64,000 bases of DNA, from contig NZ_CP033107.1 in the NCBI RefSeq assembly GCF_003856975.1, forward strand, positions 3,162,001 to 3,226,000. The letters run 5' to 3'. Below the pieces are notes generated by a model that saw only the letters and a program-made list of their open reading frames with translations, was not told the origin of the DNA and did no database searches. The translations under genes were made by a program, and so were the position numbers. This document shows, piece by piece, positions 1 to 8,431 of this stretch (positions within the stretch are counted from its first letter, which is position 1; every line of letters begins with the position of its first letter). Source of the DNA: Plantibacter sp. PA-3-X8 (lineage in GTDB: Bacteria > Actinomycetota > Actinomycetes > Actinomycetales > Microbacteriaceae).

Positions 1-893
1 AACTTCACCGCGTTCGCGATCAGGTTCTGCAGCAGCGCGCCCAGCAACGTCTCGTCGCCGTGCACCTGGAAAGGCGTGTCGACGTCGACGGTCGCGCCGG
101 TCGAGGTGATGGTCGCATCGAGGTCCTCGACCACCGAGGACACGAGCGGCCCGAGGTCGATCGGGGCGCGTCGCGGACGGGCGCCACCGATCCGGGCGAA
201 GTCGAGCAGGTCGGTGATCATCGCCGCCATCCGATCGGCGGCGGACTCGGCTCGCGCGAGCGCCTTCGCCGCGTGCGGCGCGTTCGCCATCTCCGGGCTG
301 TCGGTCGCGAGCTCGAGGAACCCGGAGACCGCCATGAGCGGGTTGCGCAGGTCGTGGCTCACCTGGCCGGCGAACTGGGCGAGCTGCTCGTTGGACTGGC
401 CGAGCTCGTAGGTGAGGCGGAGCAGCTCGAGGACGTCGACGACCTGCCTCGCGAGGAGGTCGAGCGCCTTGCCCTGTTCCGGAGTCAGCTCACGGACACG
501 GTCGTCGAAGATGCACAGGGTGCCGATCGGGACACCGTCGGGGGTGACGAGCGGGCTCGATGCGTAGAAGCGGACGTTGGCGAGCTCACCGGTGACGAAG
601 GGGTTCGCCGCGAAGCGCGGGTCTTCACGAGCGTCTGAAACGATCGTCCGCACCTGCTGTTGGAACACGACCGCGCACATCGAGTCCTCGCGCGAGCAGC
701 TCGCCGGTTCCAACCCGACCGCAGCGATCTGGTGCTGGAACCGGTCGTCGATGATGTTGATGACGGCGGTCGGCACGCCGCACATGGCCGCGGCGAGGTG
801 GACGAGGCTCTCGAGGTCCGTCTCGGGCGGACGACCGACGACCTGGTATTCGGCGATCGCGGAGCGCCTCGTGATGTCCTCTGCGGTGATCAC
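1..893 (-). CDS. GAF-domain sensor histidine kinase, C-terminal part outside the window
   Basis: The reverse strand encodes a GAF-like sensor domain (roughly residues 20-155) followed by a HisKA dimerisation segment with the H-box SHDLRNPL, His180 being the expected phosphorylation site. The N-box (NLIANAVKF) is reached just at the window edge, so the rest of the ATPase domain is missing from view. There is no membrane segment, so this looks like a soluble light/redox-type sensor kinase of the cyanobacterial-phytochrome-related class. The start is GTG at 893: AAAGG lies six bases upstream, and an in-frame TAG sits a short distance further upstream. It follows the amidohydrolase operon by 123 bases and could be the last gene of that transcript. 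The signal sensed is unknown. Confidence 0.85.
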   Translation of the reverse strand, partial: MITAEDITRRSAIAEYQVVGRPPETDLESLVHLAAAMCGVPTAVINIIDDRFQHQIAAVGLEPASCSREDSMCAVVFQQQVRTIVSDAREDPRFAANPFVTGELANVRFYASSPLVTPDGVPIGTLCIFDDRVRELTPEQGKALDLLARQVVDVLELLRLTYELGQSNEQLAQFAGQVSHDLRNPLMAVSGFLELATDSPEMANAPHAAKALARAESAADRMAAMITDLLDFARIGGARPRRAPIDLGPLVSSVVEDLDATITSTGATVDVDTPFQVHGDETLLGALLQNLIANAVK

Positions 894-1016
894 GCGCGCC
901 CTTTCGTCGTCGGAATCCGGAACGTGTCCATGCTACCCATCCAGGGCACATGCGCTGCCCCGACTGTCGGATACGTCCGGGATGTCCCACTCGCCACCCG
1001 GACGGTCGACCGTCGC

Positions 1017-2198
1017 TCAGGCGAGCTGCAGGCGCCTCCAGGCGAGTTCGGCGAGCACCGCGGCCTGCAGGTCCAGGACGTCGTCGTCGAACACCGCGCG
1101 TTCGGAGTGCAGGGCGACGGAGCCCTCGTCGGGGGCGGCACCGACGAAGACGAGCGTGCCGGGGACTTCGTCGAGGATGTAGGCGAAGTCCTCCGACGCC
1201 GTCGACGGCACCTCCTGGCGGATGACCCGGCCCGGCCCCACGAGTGCGTCGAGCGTGCTGAGGACGAACCGCGTCTCCTCCGGGTCGTTGACGGTGACGG
1301 GGTAGGACGCGATGAACGTCGACTCGAGGGTGCAGCCGTGCGCCTCGGCGATCGCGGTCAGCAGCTCAGGCAGCTGCTCACGCACCGTCTCGAGCGTCGC
1401 CTTCGACAGCGTGCGGATGTTCGCCTCCAGGCTGACGGCCGAGGCGAGCACGTTGCTGGCCTCGGAGTCGCTGCTCAGCCGGGTGATGGAGATGACGGCC
1501 TGGTCGGTGGCCGGAAGTTGACGGGCCGCGAAGGTCTGCACGGCGAGGATGAGGTGTGCGGCGACCGGCACCGGATCGACGGCGAGGTGCGGGAACGCCG
1601 CGTGACCGCCCGTCCCACGGACCGTGAGCTGCAACGCGTTGGCACTCGCCATCATGGCGCCCTCCCGCGTGACGAGCTGCCCGCGTGGGATGCTGCAGTC
1701 GACGTGCAGCGCGTACGCCGCGACGGGCCGCTCTCCGGCGATGTCGAGCAGACCTTCCTCGAGCATGATCCGCGCGCCGGCCTGGCCCTCCTCCCCGGGC
1801 TGGAACATGAACACGACCGTGCCGGCGAGGTCGGCGCGACGGGCGACCAGCAGGCGGACGGCGCCGAGGAGACCCGCCATGTGGAGGTCGTGGCCGCAGG
1901 CGTGCATGGCCCCGGAGGTCGACGCGAACGGCAGCCCGGTCGCCTCGGTGACCGGCAGACCGTCCATGTCGGCACGGAGCAGCACGGTGGGGCCGGGGGC
2001 GCCGCCCCGGAGGACGGCGACGACCGAGGAGAGCCCGGTGCCCGTCGTGATCTCCAGGCCGAGCCCCGCGAGTTCGCGCAGGATGATCCCCTGGGTCACG
2101 GGCAGGTCGAGGCCGATCTCGACCCCCTGGTGCAGCTCACGTCGGACGGCGATCAGCTCGTCGCGCATCGCGGTCGCGTCCCCCTGGAAGCCGGTCAT
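1017..2198 (-). CDS. M20-family amidohydrolase (N-acyl amino acid / hippurate hydrolase type)
   Basis: A 393-residue metal-dependent amidohydrolase of the M20D (AbgB/hippurate hydrolase) family, which removes acyl groups from N-acyl amino acids and related amides in the cytoplasm. Visible signatures are RADMDGLPV (residues 75-83), the metal-binding CGHDLHMAG (101-109) and PGEEG near 137, followed by the dimerisation 'lid' domain. Length is normal for the family. The ATG overlaps the stop of the upstream amidohydrolase by four bases (ATGA), so it is translationally coupled and is the last enzyme of the overlapping operon. The true substrate is not deducible; the operon context suggests an amide or conjugate whose acid part feeds HMG-CoA metabolism. 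Confidence 0.9.
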   Translation of the reverse strand: MTGFQGDATAMRDELIAVRRELHQGVEIGLDLPVTQGIILRELAGLGLEITTGTGLSSVVAVLRGGAPGPTVLLRADMDGLPVTEATGLPFASTSGAMHACGHDLHMAGLLGAVRLLVARRADLAGTVVFMFQPGEEGQAGARIMLEEGLLDIAGERPVAAYALHVDCSIPRGQLVTREGAMMASANALQLTVRGTGGHAAFPHLAVDPVPVAAHLILAVQTFAARQLPATDQAVISITRLSSDSEASNVLASAVSLEANIRTLSKATLETVREQLPELLTAIAEAHGCTLESTFIASYPVTVNDPEETRFVLSTLDALVGPGRVIRQEVPSTASEDFAYILDEVPGTLVFVGAAPDEGSVALHSERAVFDDDVLDLQAAVLAELAWRRLQLA

Positions 2199-3859
2199 GA
2201 GCGGACCCCCTCGTCCTGGGGCGAGCGCCGGTACACCTGCTCGCCGCGGATCCAGGTCTCGGCGACCCGGACGGTGGCGATCTCGTCCGCGGGGACGGAG
2301 AAGACGTCGCGGTCGAGGACGGCGAAGCTGCCGTCGTATCCCGTGGCGATCCGGCCGACGCTGTCGAGCGGCGAGAGCAGGCCGGCTCGTCCCGTGTACA
2401 GCAGGAGCGCCTGGGCGACGCTGATGGCTTCCTCGGGGACGAAGTCGGCGCCGTTGTAGGCCTGGCGTCGGACGGCGGCCTCGACGGAGAGCATGACGTC
2501 GTCGGCGCCGCTCCAGGCGGTGGCCGGGCGGTCGGAGGAGAGCGCGAGCGGCCCGATGGTGCGGAACAACCGGGCGATCGGGTAGGCGTCGGGGACCTGT
2601 TCGGCGCGCAGGGCGAGCTCGTAGCCGTCGTATTCGGCGAAGAAGAACACGGTGTGGGTGGCGATCCCGAACGTCATGCGCGCGGAGCGGAGCCGTTCGG
2701 CGTACTCCTCGCTGATGATGGTCGCGTGCTCGATGCGGACGGAGGGGGTGCCGTCGAGCCAGGGCTCCTGGTCTTCGAAGAGGCTCGCGACGCGGTCGAG
2801 GGCGCGGTCGCCCATGGCGTGCACCGCGAGCTGGACGCCGTTGCGGCGAGCCCAGGCGCCGGCTGTGAGGACGTCGTCGTCCTCGACGAGTCGGAGTCCG
2901 TGGTCGCAGGATTCGGGATACGGTTCCGCGACCCAGGCGGTGCGGTTCGAGTAGGCCCCGTCGAGGACGACCTTCACTCCGCCGATGCGGATCCGCCCTT
3001 CGCGATCGTCCGGGGTCAGCTCGGCGAGTGGCGCGGAGGGGTCCCAGCCCGGGTAGAGGGCGACGCGGGTGCGGAGCCCCTTGGCGGCAGCGGCGCGGAA
3101 GGCGTCGAGGGGGTCGTGCAGTCGGTTGGACAGCAGGTCGCACACGGCGACGATCCCTCGCGAGGCCAGTTCTTCGCCGATCGCGACGAGTGAGGCGACC
3201 TGCTCGTCGCGTTCGGGCACCGAGATGAACCTGGCGACCGCGTCGACCGCGGCGATCTCGGTGAGGACGCCGTTCGGTTCGCCGTCCGGTCCGCGTTCGA
3301 AACGCGCACCCGAGGGGTCGGGCGTGGTGGCCGTGATGCCTGCGAGCCGGAGCGCCGCGGTGTTGCAGACGGCCGAGTGGGCGTCGCAGCGCCAGACGAG
3401 GACGGGGCGTTCTGTTGACACCGCGTCGAGGTCGGCCGTGGTCGGCATCCGTCCCTCGGGGAACTTCGTGTCGTCGAATCCGCGGCCGAGCACCCAGGCG
3501 CTCGGCGCGGTCAGCGTCGCCTGGTGCTCTCGCAGCCGCTCCACGAGTCCGTCGATGGAGACCACCGACGGCGGGAAGCACTCGGCGGCAATGGCGGTGG
3601 CGGCCATGAGCGCCGGGTGGGTGTGGCTGTCGATGAGGCCGGGGAGCACGGTGCGTCCGCCGAGGTCGACCGAGGGTTCACCTGCGACCGCGGACGCCTC
3701 GCCCACCCAGTCGAAGCGGCCGTCGACGATGCGGAACGCGGAGGCGAAGCCCGTCTCGTCGGTGCCGGTGAACACCCGGGCGTTCGTGAAGAGCTGCGAG
3801 CGGGTCGGCGTCGCGGTGGGTTGCGGTGTCACGGTGGGGGTCTCCGTCTCAGCTGCCAT
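2195..3859 (-). CDS. Amidohydrolase 3 / YtcJ-like metal-dependent hydrolase
   Basis: A 554-residue member of the amidohydrolase superfamily (Amidohydro_3, YtcJ-like). The early metal-binding HxH occurs in DSHTHP (His79, His81), later histidines occur in LAVHAMGDRAL and RIEHATI, and the final Asp/Ser region is typical of the family. The first about 20 residues are Thr/Pro-rich and probably disordered. It starts one base inside the stop codon of the preceding amidohydrolase (TGATG) and ends by overlapping the M20 gene by four bases, so the three hydrolases are co-translated. Relatives act on N-substituted amides or formamides; the substrate here is unknown. It is homologous to, but clearly diverged from, the neighbouring amidohydrolase. 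Confidence 0.88.
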   Translation of the reverse strand: MAAETETPTVTPQPTATPTRSQLFTNARVFTGTDETGFASAFRIVDGRFDWVGEASAVAGEPSVDLGGRTVLPGLIDSHTHPALMAATAIAAECFPPSVVSIDGLVERLREHQATLTAPSAWVLGRGFDDTKFPEGRMPTTADLDAVSTERPVLVWRCDAHSAVCNTAALRLAGITATTPDPSGARFERGPDGEPNGVLTEIAAVDAVARFISVPERDEQVASLVAIGEELASRGIVAVCDLLSNRLHDPLDAFRAAAAKGLRTRVALYPGWDPSAPLAELTPDDREGRIRIGGVKVVLDGAYSNRTAWVAEPYPESCDHGLRLVEDDDVLTAGAWARRNGVQLAVHAMGDRALDRVASLFEDQEPWLDGTPSVRIEHATIISEEYAERLRSARMTFGIATHTVFFFAEYDGYELALRAEQVPDAYPIARLFRTIGPLALSSDRPATAWSGADDVMLSVEAAVRRQAYNGADFVPEEAISVAQALLLYTGRAGLLSPLDSVGRIATGYDGSFAVLDRDVFSVPADEIATVRVAETWIRGEQVYRRSPQDEGVRS

Positions 3860-5328
3860 CAGATCGCGCACCAGGTGAAGCGACCGCCGAGCAGCGTCGC
3901 GGCGACCGGCATCGACCGCAGCCGCTCGGCGTCGGCGTCGAACGGGTCGAGGTCCGTGATGACGAGGTCGGCGGGCTGCCCGACCGCGATCGACGTCCGG
4001 ACGCTCGCGGCCAGGGCCACGTCCAGCGGGAGCCGTTGCTCGGGGTGCCAGGCGTCGCGTCCGTCGCGACTCCGGCTCGTCGCGGAGGCGATCGCCTGCC
4101 ACGGGTCGAGGGGCGAGACCGGAGCGTCCGAGCCGAGTCGGAGGCCGACGCCTGCGCGGTGCAGGGATCCGAACGCGAAGGCGCGACCCGTGCGGCCGCT
4201 CCAGTGGCGGTCGGCGACGTCCCGGTCGTCCATCGCGTGCTCGGGCTGCACGCTCGCGATGAGACCGAGGCTCGCGAACCGGGCGAAGTCCTGCTCGCGC
4301 ACGAGCTGGGCGTGCTCGATGACGCCGCGCATCCCGAGCGCTTCGAAGGTGTCGAGGACCTCGGTGTTGGCTCGGTCGCCGATCGCGTGGACGGCAGCCG
4401 CGATCCCGGCGCCCCTCGCTCGTTCCAACAGTCGGCGGAGTTCGTCGACCGAGACGCTCTCGACACCGCAGGCGTGCGCACTCGACGGGTCGACGCCCGG
4501 ATACGGGTCCCAGCACCAGGCGGTCCTCGTGTTGAGGGAACCGTCGACGACGACCTTGAGTCGCCCCATGGTGAGGAGTCCGGCCGGGTCGATCGCGTCG
4601 CCGGTGCGGAGTCCCGCCGCGATGACGGACTCCAGCCGGTCGGGCCACGCGGCGGCCTCGATCCGCAGGCTCGTCGCGCCGTCCGCGATGCGCTCGGACC
4701 ATTCGCCGAGATTGTCGGTGTTCTCGAACTCGACGACCCCGACCACACCACGCCGGGCTGCCGCGTCGGCGGCGTCCCGGTAGGCGTGCGCGGCGAGCCC
4801 CGAGCGCTGGTCGATCCGCTGCAGCGCCTCGATCCACGGCGCCTCGGCGACGACTCCGCTCGCGTCGAGGTCCAGACCGAGTCGTCGCGCGGCGCGCGTG
4901 TTCATCCAGGCGCAGTGCAGATCGCCGCTGACGAGGACGACGGGTACGTCCGATTCGGTGGCCTCCAGCGCGGCGAGCGTCGCCGGCTGCGCCCACAGGC
5001 CGTCGCGGAACCCGTACCCCATGAGGAACCCGTCGGTGAGGGGTGCATCGGTGTCGACGGCGCGACGGACGGCCGCGAGGACGTCGGCCGCGCTGGCGGT
5101 CTCCGTCAGGTCGATCCGTCGCCGCTGGATCACCCACTGGGTCATGTGGACGTGGGCGTCCCAGAGCCCCGGTCCGATCGTGCGTCCGGCGACGTCCACG
5201 ACCTCGCCGGACGCCGGGGCCGTCCCTGCCGGTCGGATCTCGGCGATCCGACCGTCGCGGACGAGGATGTCGACGGGCTCGCTGCCGGAGGGTCGTGCGT
5301 TCCGGAGCGTGAGGTCGGTCGCGGTCAC
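3859..5328 (-). CDS. Amidohydrolase 3 family protein
   Basis: A 489-residue amidohydrolase-superfamily enzyme, second of two Amidohydro_3 paralogues in the operon. The HxH metal site is in DAHVHMTQW (His59, His61); further conserved elements are GRLKVVVDGSLNTRTAW, the histidine of AAVHAIGDRANTE, GVIEHAQLV and LGSDAPVSPLDPW. The start is GTG at 5328, overlapping the stop of the flavoprotein gene by four bases (GTGA), which fixes it. It sits between the PaiB-like gene and the YtcJ-like gene. Two such enzymes plus an M20 hydrolase in one transcript suggest sequential hydrolysis of a conjugated substrate, but no specific substrate can be named. Confidence 0.88.
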   Translation of the reverse strand: MTATDLTLRNARPSGSEPVDILVRDGRIAEIRPAGTAPASGEVVDVAGRTIGPGLWDAHVHMTQWVIQRRRIDLTETASAADVLAAVRRAVDTDAPLTDGFLMGYGFRDGLWAQPATLAALEATESDVPVVLVSGDLHCAWMNTRAARRLGLDLDASGVVAEAPWIEALQRIDQRSGLAAHAYRDAADAAARRGVVGVVEFENTDNLGEWSERIADGATSLRIEAAAWPDRLESVIAAGLRTGDAIDPAGLLTMGRLKVVVDGSLNTRTAWCWDPYPGVDPSSAHACGVESVSVDELRRLLERARGAGIAAAVHAIGDRANTEVLDTFEALGMRGVIEHAQLVREQDFARFASLGLIASVQPEHAMDDRDVADRHWSGRTGRAFAFGSLHRAGVGLRLGSDAPVSPLDPWQAIASATSRSRDGRDAWHPEQRLPLDVALAASVRTSIAVGQPADLVITDLDPFDADAERLRSMPVAATLLGGRFTWCAI

Positions 5329-5999
5329 CGTGCCGGTGTCCCGTCGTCGGTGGACGGTGCCGCTGTCCCAGAGTCGAGCCCGTGGAGGGCCGCCATGCGG
5401 GCGGCGAGGCTCGGGTTCCGGTACGGACCCGGCTCCCCGAGCGCCGTGATCACCCGTTCGACGACCTCGGCCGGCTTGTCCTGGCTCATCTTCTCCTTGG
5501 CCTCGAACCGGGTCACGCGCAGGCGGAATCCGACCGTCCCATGGACGATGCGTGCCGCGTACTCGCTGTTCGCGATCGTCCCGTTCATGAGGTACGGCTC
5601 GGGCAACACGCGCTCGAAGTGGGCGACGAGGCGGTCGAGCACCTGCAGGTTCTCCTCGTCCGAGAGCAGTTCGGGCACCCCGTACAGGTGCGCGACCGCG
5701 AAGTTCCAGGTGGGGACGGCCGGCGACGTGTCGTACCAGCTCGGCGACACGTACCCCTGGGGGCCGTAGACGATCACCATGGCCTCGTGCTGACCGAGCT
5801 CGTGCAGTCGCTCATCGGGCCGCCCGACGTGGCTGAGGAGCACGATCCCGTCCTCGTCCTCCTCGAGCAGGACCGGATAGTGCGACGAGACGAGCCCACG
5901 ACCTGGGACGTGACTGACGACCGTCGCCCAGGGGTGCTCGCGCACCAGCGCGCGGACCGCTTCGACGTCGCCCTGGACGTACTCGGTGGTGTGCCTCAT
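5325..5999 (-). CDS. FMN-binding, PaiB-like protein
   Basis: A 224-residue protein of the PaiB / 'FMN-binding negative transcriptional regulator' family, a split beta-barrel flavin-binding fold. Recognisable elements are HPWATVVSH near the N-terminus, PVLLEED, the SHVGRPD segment, YVSPSWY followed by WNFAVAHLYG, and a helical C-terminal part. The start ATG at 5999 overlaps the HMG-CoA lyase stop by four bases. Members are named after Bacillus PaiB, but a regulatory role is not proven for most; an FMN/heme-linked redox or detoxifying role is an alternative. Its presence inside a catabolic operon is compatible with either. Confidence 0.85.
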   Translation of the reverse strand: MRHTTEYVQGDVEAVRALVREHPWATVVSHVPGRGLVSSHYPVLLEEDEDGIVLLSHVGRPDERLHELGQHEAMVIVYGPQGYVSPSWYDTSPAVPTWNFAVAHLYGVPELLSDEENLQVLDRLVAHFERVLPEPYLMNGTIANSEYAARIVHGTVGFRLRVTRFEAKEKMSQDKPAEVVERVITALGEPGPYRNPSLAARMAALHGLDSGTAAPSTDDGTPAR

Positions 6000-6976
6000 C
6001 TGCCGCCTCCTGCGGTGCTCGGGGTGTCGACCGCGGACGCTGCGGCCGCCAGGGCCGTCGCCACGTTCGAGGGGGCTGCGACGCCCCGGACGCGCGCCAA
6101 CCAGGCGGTCGTCGCGGCGAGGGCCCCGAGGTCGAGCCCGGTCTCGATCCCGAGCCCGTGGAGCATCCACACGAGGTCCTCGGTTGCGAGGTTACCGGTG
6201 GCGCCCTTCGCGTACGGGCAGCGACCCAGGCCACCCACGGAGGAGTCGAACTCGGCGACGCCCAGCGAGAGCGCCGCGTACACGTTGGCGAGTCCCTGCC
6301 CGTAGGTGTCGTGCAGATGCAGCGCGACCGCCTCGACCGGGATCCCGGCGGCGAGCACGTCCCGGACGACCCGGGTCGTGAGCCCGGGCGTCCCGACCCC
6401 GATCGTGTCGCTGACGGCGACCGTCGAACACCCGGCGCGGTACAGCCGCACGGCGGCCTCGACGACCGTCGCCGGATCGACCGCACCCTCCCAGGGGTCC
6501 CCGAACGCCATCGACACGTAGCCGCGCACCGGCACGCCCTCCGCGGTCGCGGCGGCGACGACCTCCTCGGCCCGTTCGACGGCACCCTCGCGCGAGGTGT
6601 TGAGATTGGCCCTGGCGAACGACTCCGACGCGCTCACGACGACGGAGACCTCCCGGACACCCGCGGCGATCGCCCGATGCAGGCCGCGCAGGTTCGGCAC
6701 GAGGCCGACCGCCCGCGCACCCGTCGGCACGTCGAGGCCCGCGACGAGCCGTTCCGCATCCGCGAACTGCGGGATCCAGGTGGCCGGCACGAAACTCGTC
6801 ACCTCGAGGTCCCGCGACCCCGCCTCGTACAGACGCCGACAGAGCTCCGCCTTCACCGCCGTCGGCAGGATGTCCGTCTCGGCCTGCAGCCCGTCGCGCG
6901 GCGCCACCTCGTAGACGCGCACCCGCGTCGGGAGACCGTCGACCGGTTCCATCCGGGGCTGCGGCAGGCCGCTCAT
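5996..6976 (-). CDS. mvaB: Hydroxymethylglutaryl-CoA lyase
   Basis: A 326-residue TIM-barrel enzyme that cleaves HMG-CoA to acetyl-CoA and acetoacetate, the last step of leucine or mevalonate breakdown. The family signature is present: APRDGLQ (residues 25-31) with the catalytic Arg/Asp, metal-binding HLHDTYGQ (His220, His222) and the active-site loop GGLGRCPYAKGATGN with Cys253. It overlaps HMG-CoA reductase (upstream) and the PaiB-like gene (downstream) by four bases each. Being coupled to a class II HMG-CoA reductase rather than to leucine-pathway acyl-CoA genes, it most probably serves mevalonate catabolism. Confidence 0.93.
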   Translation of the reverse strand: MSGLPQPRMEPVDGLPTRVRVYEVAPRDGLQAETDILPTAVKAELCRRLYEAGSRDLEVTSFVPATWIPQFADAERLVAGLDVPTGARAVGLVPNLRGLHRAIAAGVREVSVVVSASESFARANLNTSREGAVERAEEVVAAATAEGVPVRGYVSMAFGDPWEGAVDPATVVEAAVRLYRAGCSTVAVSDTIGVGTPGLTTRVVRDVLAAGIPVEAVALHLHDTYGQGLANVYAALSLGVAEFDSSVGGLGRCPYAKGATGNLATEDLVWMLHGLGIETGLDLGALAATTAWLARVRGVAAPSNVATALAAAASAVDTPSTAGGGR

Positions 6977-8247
6977 GCCGAGGTCGCCCGGAGCTCGTCG
7001 AGCACCTCGCGTGCGTACTCGACCCGGATCCGACGGTCAGCGACGATCCTCGCCGCGACCGCCCCGATCTCGTCCACGGTCGCACCGGCGCTCGCCGCGA
7101 TCGTCCGGGCATGCAGGGTCATGTGGCCGCGCTGGATGCCCTCGGCGGCGAGCGCCCGACACGCGGCCAGGTTCTGGGCGAGGCCCACCGAGGCGATGAC
7201 GGCCGCGAGTTCCCGGGCCGTCTCCACGCCGAGGAGGGTCACGCCCGCTTGCGCCGTCGGGTGTGCCTTCGTCGCTCCGCCGACGAGTCCGACGGCCAGT
7301 GGGACCTCGATCGTGCCGACGAGGTTCCCGTCGGCGTCCTGCTCGAACTGCGACAGCGCCGCATAGCGACCGGACCGCGCCGCGTGGGAGTGACAGCCGG
7401 CCTCGACCGCCCGGGTGTCGTTGCCCGTGGCGAGGACGACGGCCGTGATGCCGTTCATGATGCCTTTGTTGTGCGTGGCCGCCCGGTACGGGTCGGCCTC
7501 GGCGAACGCGCTCGCGGCGACGATGTCGGCGACGACCTGCGCACCGCCGAGGAGGTCGGCGTCGAACACCGCCCTGGCTCGGGTGATGCGCTGGTCGGCT
7601 TTGTTCGTGAGGATCCGCAGGAGGGTCCGCGATCCGGCGATCTCGGCGATGCGGGGTGCGATCGCCTCGGCCATCGTGTTCACGGCGTTCGCGCCCATGG
7701 CGTCGCGGACGTCGACGTGGAGGTGGACGATGACCTGTGTCCCCACCCGCGTCGGCAGGATCCGCACGTCGATGTCGCGGGCGCCGCCGCCGAAGGAGAC
7801 GAGGATCGGGTCGAGCTCGTTCGCGAGGGCGAGCAGTTCGTCGCGGGCCTCGAGGACGCGGAGCCGCGCGGCGTGCGGGTCGACGGCGTCGAGGATCTGG
7901 ATCTGCGCGATCATGACGTCGCCCGACGACGACGTCCGGAACCCGCCGTGCACGCGCGCGATGCGGGCGGCGTTGGATGCCGCGGCGACGACGCTCGGCT
8001 CCTCGGTCGCCATGGGGACGAGTCGGTCCTCGCCGTCGATGGTGAAGTTCGTCGCGACGCCCACCGGGACGGCGATGACGCCGACCACGTTCTCCACGAG
8101 GTGGTCCGCCTGGGCGATCGACAGACCGGCATCGGGTCGCAGTGCGGCGAGCGCTTCCGCCGCGATCCCGGCCCCCTCGGCGACGAGGTCGAGCCGCTCG
8201 TCCGGCGTGTGGTCGCGCAGCCCCTGGATTCGGCTGTTTCTCGGCAT
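6973..8247 (-). CDS. mvaA: Hydroxymethylglutaryl-CoA reductase, class II (degradative type)
   Basis: A 424-residue class II HMG-CoA reductase, as in Pseudomonas mevalonii, which oxidises mevalonate plus CoA to HMG-CoA with NAD. The class II sequence ENVVGVIAVPVG (52-63), the expected catalytic Glu83 (ATEEPS), Lys261 (HNKGIMNGI), Asp277 (GNDTRA) and His375 (GHMTLHAR) are all seen, together with DAMGANAVNTMAE. The start chosen is ATG 8247, preceded by GAAGGG at a good distance; a GTG nine codons upstream is less likely. It is first in the operon and divergent from the PucR-type regulator. No mevalonate-pathway kinases lie nearby, which favours a catabolic rather than biosynthetic role. Confidence 0.93.
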   Translation of the reverse strand: MPRNSRIQGLRDHTPDERLDLVAEGAGIAAEALAALRPDAGLSIAQADHLVENVVGVIAVPVGVATNFTIDGEDRLVPMATEEPSVVAAASNAARIARVHGGFRTSSSGDVMIAQIQILDAVDPHAARLRVLEARDELLALANELDPILVSFGGGARDIDVRILPTRVGTQVIVHLHVDVRDAMGANAVNTMAEAIAPRIAEIAGSRTLLRILTNKADQRITRARAVFDADLLGGAQVVADIVAASAFAEADPYRAATHNKGIMNGITAVVLATGNDTRAVEAGCHSHAARSGRYAALSQFEQDADGNLVGTIEVPLAVGLVGGATKAHPTAQAGVTLLGVETARELAAVIASVGLAQNLAACRALAAEGIQRGHMTLHARTIAASAGATVDEIGAVAARIVADRRIRVEYAREVLDELRATSA

Positions 8248-8359
8248 GGGTCGCCCTTCGGTACAGGCAGACACCGGATCCTCGGTGCTGCGGTCAAGAC
8301 GACCCTAGGAGCGGTGATCGTCGACGACGATGGGCGGATGACTTAGCGGATCGGCGATC

Positions 8360-8378
8360 GTGTGGGCGGATCCCACAC
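8360..8378. promoter_or_regulatory. Perfect inverted repeat, candidate operator of the divergent PucR regulator
   Basis: GTGTGGG-CGGAT-CCCACAC is a perfect 7-bp inverted repeat with a five-base spacer in the 184-base gap between the HMG-CoA reductase operon and the PucR-type gene. Its position between the divergent promoters suits a site controlling both transcripts. Binding is inferred from position and symmetry only. Confidence 0.5.
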
Positions 8379-8404
8379 CCCGCTGGACCGGCCGTCGCCT
8401 TAGA

Positions 8405-8426
8405 CTCCTGAGGGACCAGTCAGGAG
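8405..8426 (+). promoter_or_regulatory. Inverted repeat overlapping the ribosome binding site of the PucR-type gene
   Basis: CTCCTGA and TCAGGAG are perfect complements separated by eight bases. The right arm contains the CAGGAG ribosome binding site of the gene starting at 8432. In RNA this would be a hairpin masking the site; in DNA it could be a second operator. A TTAGACT box at 8400-8406 could be the -10 element. Confidence 0.4.
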
Positions 8427-8431
8427 ACCCG

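Noticed and set aside
660..2459. Long plus-strand open frame opposite the M20 amidohydrolase and histidine kinase
   Set aside because: It is the shadow of clear minus-strand genes; GC-rich DNA gives long antisense frames and its translation has no domain.
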